Positions 5,834-8,024 of a DNA stretch of 8,024 nucleotides are shown one piece after another (within the stretch, counting starts at the first letter, position 1; each line of letters opens with the position of its first letter). Both the position numbers and the translations under genes were made by a program. Under the pieces are notes generated by a model. It had not been told where the DNA came from and did no database searches. It saw only the letters and a program-made list of their open reading frames with translations. This stretch comes from Verrucomicrobiota bacterium. Its GTDB lineage: Bacteria > Verrucomicrobiota > Verrucomicrobiia > Opitutales > Oceanipulchritudinaceae. The stretch lies in contig JAAAOD010000210.1 in the NCBI GenBank assembly GCA_009908535.1, forward strand, positions 1-8,024, in the 5' to 3' direction.

Positions 5834-6265
5834 ATGGCCATCGATGTGCTCAAAACCCGTGCGAGGGATAGCCGGGTCCTTCGGTACGTCGCCGTTGGCG
5901 GATTTCTATTTCTCATCGATCTGGGCGTCGTGTACACCCTCGTGGTGGGCTTCGGTATCAACCCGGGCCTTGGGCAGCTCTTCGGGCGAACAACGGGAGC
6001 TCTCACGGGCTTCTTTCTACATAGAAACTTCACATTTCGATCCCCGACCGGTCGGTATCGAGTAGGAATGGCCGGCCAAGGTGGCGGATACATCCTACTG
6101 GGCATTACGACTATCCTGGTGTCACCGTTCATCCTTCTGGCCATGCTGACTATAACAAACCAACGACTGGTGATTGCCAAGTTCCTCACCGAGGTGGTGA
6201 TTGTTGTTGGCAACTATCTCGTTCTGCGTCTCGTATTTCACCATAGAGAAGAGGACCACGGATGA
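5834..6265 (+). CDS. GtrA family membrane protein (putative lipid-linked sugar flippase)
   Basis: Small integral membrane protein of the GtrA/DPMS family. Members are thought to help move polyprenyl-phosphate-linked sugars across the inner membrane for O-antigen or teichoic/arabinogalactan-type glycan modification. Seen in 143 residues: four hydrophobic helices at about 16-38, 44-64, 84-106 and 113-135, the conserved first helix R-Y-V-A-V-G-G-F-L-F-L-I-D, and the loop H-R-N-F-T-F at 63-68 (family form R-x-x-T-F). The length is normal. The ATG has no close Shine-Dalgarno. The stop overlaps the start of the GT2 gene by ATGA, so the two are translationally coupled. A partner GT2 enzyme next door is the usual context for this family. 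Confidence 0.88.
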   Translation: MAIDVLKTRARDSRVLRYVAVGGFLFLIDLGVVYTLVVGFGINPGLGQLFGRTTGALTGFFLHRNFTFRSPTGRYRVGMAGQGGGYILLGITTILVSPFILLAMLTITNQRLVIAKFLTEVVIVVGNYLVLRLVFHHREEDHG

Positions 6266-7065
6266 GCGAACGTACTTTATCGTTGGTAGTGCCTGCATAC
6301 AACGAGGCTGCATCCTTACATGCGATGATCGATAGGTTAAGTGCCCTCGGCGATAGACTTCGCGTGACCTATGAGATCGTAGTTGTCAATGATGGCTCTA
6401 GCGACGCAACCGAGGAGATTCTTAATCGGTTGGCAACGGCGAATAGCGCGGTGCTTCCGGTTAGCCTATCCCGCAACTTCGGAAAGGAGTCAGCGATCAT
6501 GGCGGGACTGGTCGCTGCGACCGGACGTTGCGTGGCGATCGTGGATGCAGACCTTCAGCACCCACCCGAAGTAATAGAGGAAATGTTCGGGCGCTGGCGA
6601 CAGGGCTTCGACGTGGTCAATGCCGTCAAAGTGCACCGCGGCAAAGAAAGTCTGGCCTATAGAATCGCGGCCAAGGGCTTCAATTGGGTCATGACTCGGC
6701 TTATTGGAACCGACATGTCGAAGGCGAGCGATTTCAAACTACTGGACCGGCAGGTCGTGGATATTTTGGTCCAGATGCCAGAGCGAAACCGTTTTTTTCG
6801 AGGACTCGTCGGCTGGATTGGTTTTCGCGTGACTGAGGTCGAATTTCAAGTGGGCGAACGCGCCTTTGGAGAAAGCAGCTGGAATTTAGTCAAACTGATC
6901 CGTTATTCGATCAACAACGTCATTTCATTTTCCGCCTTTCCACTCGTCTTGATAGGTTACACAGGGCTAATCGCCGCCCTTCTCGGCCTACTACTACTTG
7001 GCCAGACTTTCTACAACTACATTAAAGGCGGCCCTATCAGTCAGGCTAGTTGTCCGCTCTGCTAG
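6262..7065 (+). CDS. GT2 polyprenyl-phosphate glycosyltransferase (GtrB/DPM1-like), 3' end replaced by an insertion sequence
   Basis: Membrane-bound glycosyltransferase that would transfer a sugar from a nucleotide donor to undecaprenyl phosphate on the cytoplasmic face. Seen: V-V-P-A-Y-N-E at 9-15, V-N-D-G-S-S-D at 42-48, S-R-N-F-G-K-E at 70-76, the metal-binding D-A-D-L-Q-H-P-P at 95-102, D-F-K-L-L-D at 157-162, R-N-R-F-F-R-G at 175-181, and one membrane segment within about 222-250. Family members normally have 300-340 residues and a second helix after the G-G-P-[IV]-S-G-W/F-T-T loop. Here the match stops at G-G-P-I-S (256-260) and ends after seven unrelated residues in IS sequence, so the second helix and cytoplasmic tail are gone. 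The catalytic domain is intact but the protein is probably impaired. GAGG seven bases before the ATG supports the start. Confidence 0.9.
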   Translation: MSERTLSLVVPAYNEAASLHAMIDRLSALGDRLRVTYEIVVVNDGSSDATEEILNRLATANSAVLPVSLSRNFGKESAIMAGLVAATGRCVAIVDADLQHPPEVIEEMFGRWRQGFDVVNAVKVHRGKESLAYRIAAKGFNWVMTRLIGTDMSKASDFKLLDRQVVDILVQMPERNRFFRGLVGWIGFRVTEVEFQVGERAFGESSWNLVKLIRYSINNVISFSAFPLVLIGYTGLIAALLGLLLLGQTFYNYIKGGPISQASCPLC

Positions 7066-7095
7066 AATGGGATTCTACAGTTGGAGGCAATGGTC

Positions 7096-7184
7096 TGGCA
7101 CCTTGCCAATGGCTGGGGAACCGGGGACCGGAGGCTTTCCGAGAATGGCTCAAAAAGCACGTCGGAGGAAAGCCGGAGGTTCCC
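7096..7184 (+). other. Strongly self-complementary leader between the IS left edge and orfA
   Basis: Two nested perfect stems stand out: GGGAACC (7116-7122) with GGTTCCC (7178-7184), and inside it GGCTTTCC (7133-7140) with GGAAAGCC (7167-7174). A separate hairpin, TGGCA/TGCCA (7096-7100 with 7104-7108), lies just upstream. Together they would fold into a long bulged hairpin in RNA or as a DNA cruciform. No gene with family motifs crosses this segment. It may block read-through into orfA, bind transposase, or be a non-coding RNA; the sequence does not decide. Confidence 0.5.
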
Positions 7185-7232
7185 GTGCAGAGGTAAAGCG
7201 AACCCAAGGGCGTAGGAAAGGACAGCAAGAAG

Positions 7233-7730
7233 ATGAAAGGCTATTCCAAAGAGCGGCGTGAGGCGGTCATCGCGAAGATGACCGGCCCCAACCGCAAAAG
7301 CGTTCCCGAGTTGGTGGAGGAGGAGAAGATCTGCTCGGCGACCCTGTACAAGTGGCGCAAGCAGGCCCGTGCCCAGGGGCGCGTGATGCCCGAAGGCGAC
7401 GACACTCCGGAAGGTTGGGGCTCGCAGGACAAGTTCAACGCGGTGCTCGAGACCGCGGCGCTTTCGGAGCAGGAACTCTCTGTGTATTGCCGCGAGCGGG
7501 GCCTGTATCCGGAGCAGATCCGGCGCTGGCGCCGCAACTGTGCCGAGGCCAACGACTGGGACCGTGCCTCCAACAAAGAACTGGCCCAGGCCCGCCGTGC
7601 GGACCGTGCGCAATTGGCGGCGATGGAGAAAGAACTCAAGCGCAAGAACGATGCCCTTGCCGAAACCGCGGCGCTGCTGACGCTGCGAAAAAAAGCGGAG
7701 GCGATCTGGGGGGGAAGCGAGGACGCCTGA
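7233..7730 (+). CDS. IS3-family transposase OrfA (two helix-turn-helix domains)
   Basis: DNA-binding subunit that recognises the IS ends. Seen in 165 residues: a first helix-turn-helix at about 4-45 (K-S-V-P-E-L-V-E-E-E, T-L-Y-K-W-R-K), a linker with P-E-G-W-G at 59-63, a second helix-turn-helix at about 66-105 (K-F-N-A-V-L-E-T, Y-C-R-E-R-G-L-Y-P-E-Q-I-R-R-W-R), and a basic, heptad-rich helix at about 113-157 that should multimerise. It ends with A-L-L-T-L-R-K-K followed by a short acidic tail, the typical OrfA ending of the long two-domain IS3 type (about 165-175 residues, versus about 100 in IS3 itself). AAGGA ten bases before the ATG supports the start. An A7 run near the end allows -1 frameshifting into orfB. 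Confidence 0.9.
   Translation: MKGYSKERREAVIAKMTGPNRKSVPELVEEEKICSATLYKWRKQARAQGRVMPEGDDTPEGWGSQDKFNAVLETAALSEQELSVYCRERGLYPEQIRRWRRNCAEANDWDRASNKELAQARRADRAQLAAMEKELKRKNDALAETAALLTLRKKAEAIWGGSEDA
7688..7694 (+). other. Programmed -1 frameshift slippery site (A7) in the IS
   Basis: Seven A lie in the register A AAA AAA relative to orfA codons, the canonical X-XXY-YYZ heptamer used by IS3 elements. Slipping back one base leaves the orfA frame and reads on without a stop through R-L-T-S-A-P-D-R-R into orfB, which would give the OrfAB transposase. A run of seven G follows at 7708-7714, but it is not in the right register for the same motif. Confidence 0.65.
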
Positions 7731-7756
7731 CAAGCGCCCCGGATCGCCGAAGAATC

Positions 7757-8024
7757 ATGAAGCTTGTCAGCGAAGCCATTGAAGCGGGTGCGCGCCAGGC
7801 CAAGGCCTGTGAGTGCGTCGGTATCAGTGAGCGGACCTACCGGCGCTGGCGCGAGCAGGGAGAGCACGGCGCGGACAAACGCCCGCAAGCATCCCGCCCG
7901 CGTCCGCAAAACGCGCTCAGCGAGGAGGAACGCGAGCGTATAGTGCGCGTGGCCAACGAACCGCACAACGCCTCCAAAGCCCCCGCGTGCCTGGTCGCCG
8001 AACTCGCCGACGAAGGCCGGTACC
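7757..8024 (+). CDS. IS3-family transposase OrfB, N-terminal part (runs off the right edge)
   Basis: Start of the catalytic half of the transposase. Seen in 89 residues: an N-terminal helix-turn-helix-like segment at about 4-32 (E-A-G-A-R-Q-A-K-A-C, G-I-S-E-R-T-Y-R-R-W-R), a Pro/Arg/Gln-rich linker, then L-S-E-E-E-R-E-R-I at 54-62 and A-E-L-A-D-E-G-R-Y at 81-89, the pre-catalytic region of IS3 OrfB proteins. The DDE integrase core lies beyond the window, so intactness is unknown. The frame is -1 relative to orfA and open upstream to the A7 site. Homologues share residues coded before this ATG (R-L-T-S-x-x-D-R-R), so the functional product is probably the frameshift fusion and the ATG at 7757 may not be a true start. 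Confidence 0.8.
   Translation, partial: MKLVSEAIEAGARQAKACECVGISERTYRRWREQGEHGADKRPQASRPRPQNALSEEERERIVRVANEPHNASKAPACLVAELADEGRY

Larger units (their letters stand above)
7051..8024 (+). mobile_element. IS3-family insertion sequence, left part (right end outside the window)
   Basis: The element comprises a left end, an untranslated leader, orfA, a slippery site and the start of orfB in the -1 frame, which is the IS3-family organisation. The left boundary is inferred from where the glycosyltransferase stops matching its family (after 7040) and from a TG dinucleotide at 7051, since IS3 ends usually read TG...CA. The true edge lies anywhere in about 7041-7051. The short inverted repeat AGAAT/ATTCT at 7064-7076 may be part of a transposase site. 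The right inverted repeat and target duplication cannot be seen. The higher GC of the transposase genes contrasts with the interrupted gene. Confidence 0.85.

Noticed and set aside
7116..7184. Group II intron domain V or retron-type RNA
   Set aside because: The stems are real, but I see no GAAA-loop domain V with its two-base bulge, no intron 5' consensus and no reverse transcriptase nearby.
7241..7966. Minus-strand open frame opposite the transposase genes
   Set aside because: Antisense to orfA and orfB, which match IS3 transposases in order and frame; its translation has no recognisable domain.
8019..8024. Window ends exactly on GGTACC (KpnI site)
   Set aside because: It could mark a cloning or assembly boundary, but a six-base match at the edge is easily chance and orfB is still open, so I draw no conclusion.
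1..8024. CRISPR array, tRNA or rRNA genes, prophage or a new defence system
   Set aside because: No regularly spaced repeats, no tRNA-like cloverleaf or rRNA stretch noticed by eye, and all sizeable genes fall in known division, metabolism, surface-glycan or IS families.

Overview
The window looks like chromosomal DNA from a GC-rich Gram-negative bacterium. It joins a conserved housekeeping block to an accessory cell-surface block that ends in an insertion sequence. The MraZ N-terminus, and a small extra gene between mraZ and rsmH, make me lean towards Verrucomicrobiota (Opitutae-like). That assignment is an inference from memory of the family and has not been tested by any search.

Minus strand, 1-2622: the start of a division and cell wall (dcw) operon, transcribed right to left. 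The order is mraZ, a 75-residue unknown gene, rsmH, ftsL, then ftsI, which runs off the left edge. The genes are packed tightly: three of the four junctions are ATGA or TGATG overlaps. A promoter-like pair and a ladder of G-rich pentamers at 10-base spacing lie in front of mraZ and could be the site of MraZ autoregulation.

Plus strand, 2773-4397: divergent from mraZ are a TlyA-family rRNA 2'-O-methyltransferase and NAD kinase, arranged almost end to end. A weak terminator-like hairpin follows.

Plus strand, 4398-7065: an AT-rich spacer with a perfect TATAAT introduces a class I SAM-dependent methyltransferase. After a 371-base gene-free stretch with hairpins and a tandem repeat come a GtrA-family four-helix membrane protein and a GT2 polyprenyl-phosphate glycosyltransferase, overlapping by ATGA. 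The pair resembles GtrA/GtrB-type systems that make and flip lipid-linked sugars for surface glycan modification. Base and codon use is visibly less GC-rich here than in the dcw and tlyA-nadK blocks.

Plus strand, about 7041-8024: an IS3-family insertion sequence has landed in the glycosyltransferase gene. It removes the predicted second membrane helix and replaces the C-terminus with about seven foreign residues. The IS shows orfA, an A7 slippery site, and the first part of orfB in the -1 frame. Its right end lies beyond the window. A strongly base-paired segment lies between the IS left edge and orfA.

I see no tRNA, rRNA, CRISPR array or obvious new defence system. The points most worth a second look are the 75-residue gene between mraZ and rsmH, the structured IS leader, the G-rich ladder before mraZ, and the IS disruption of the glycosyltransferase.
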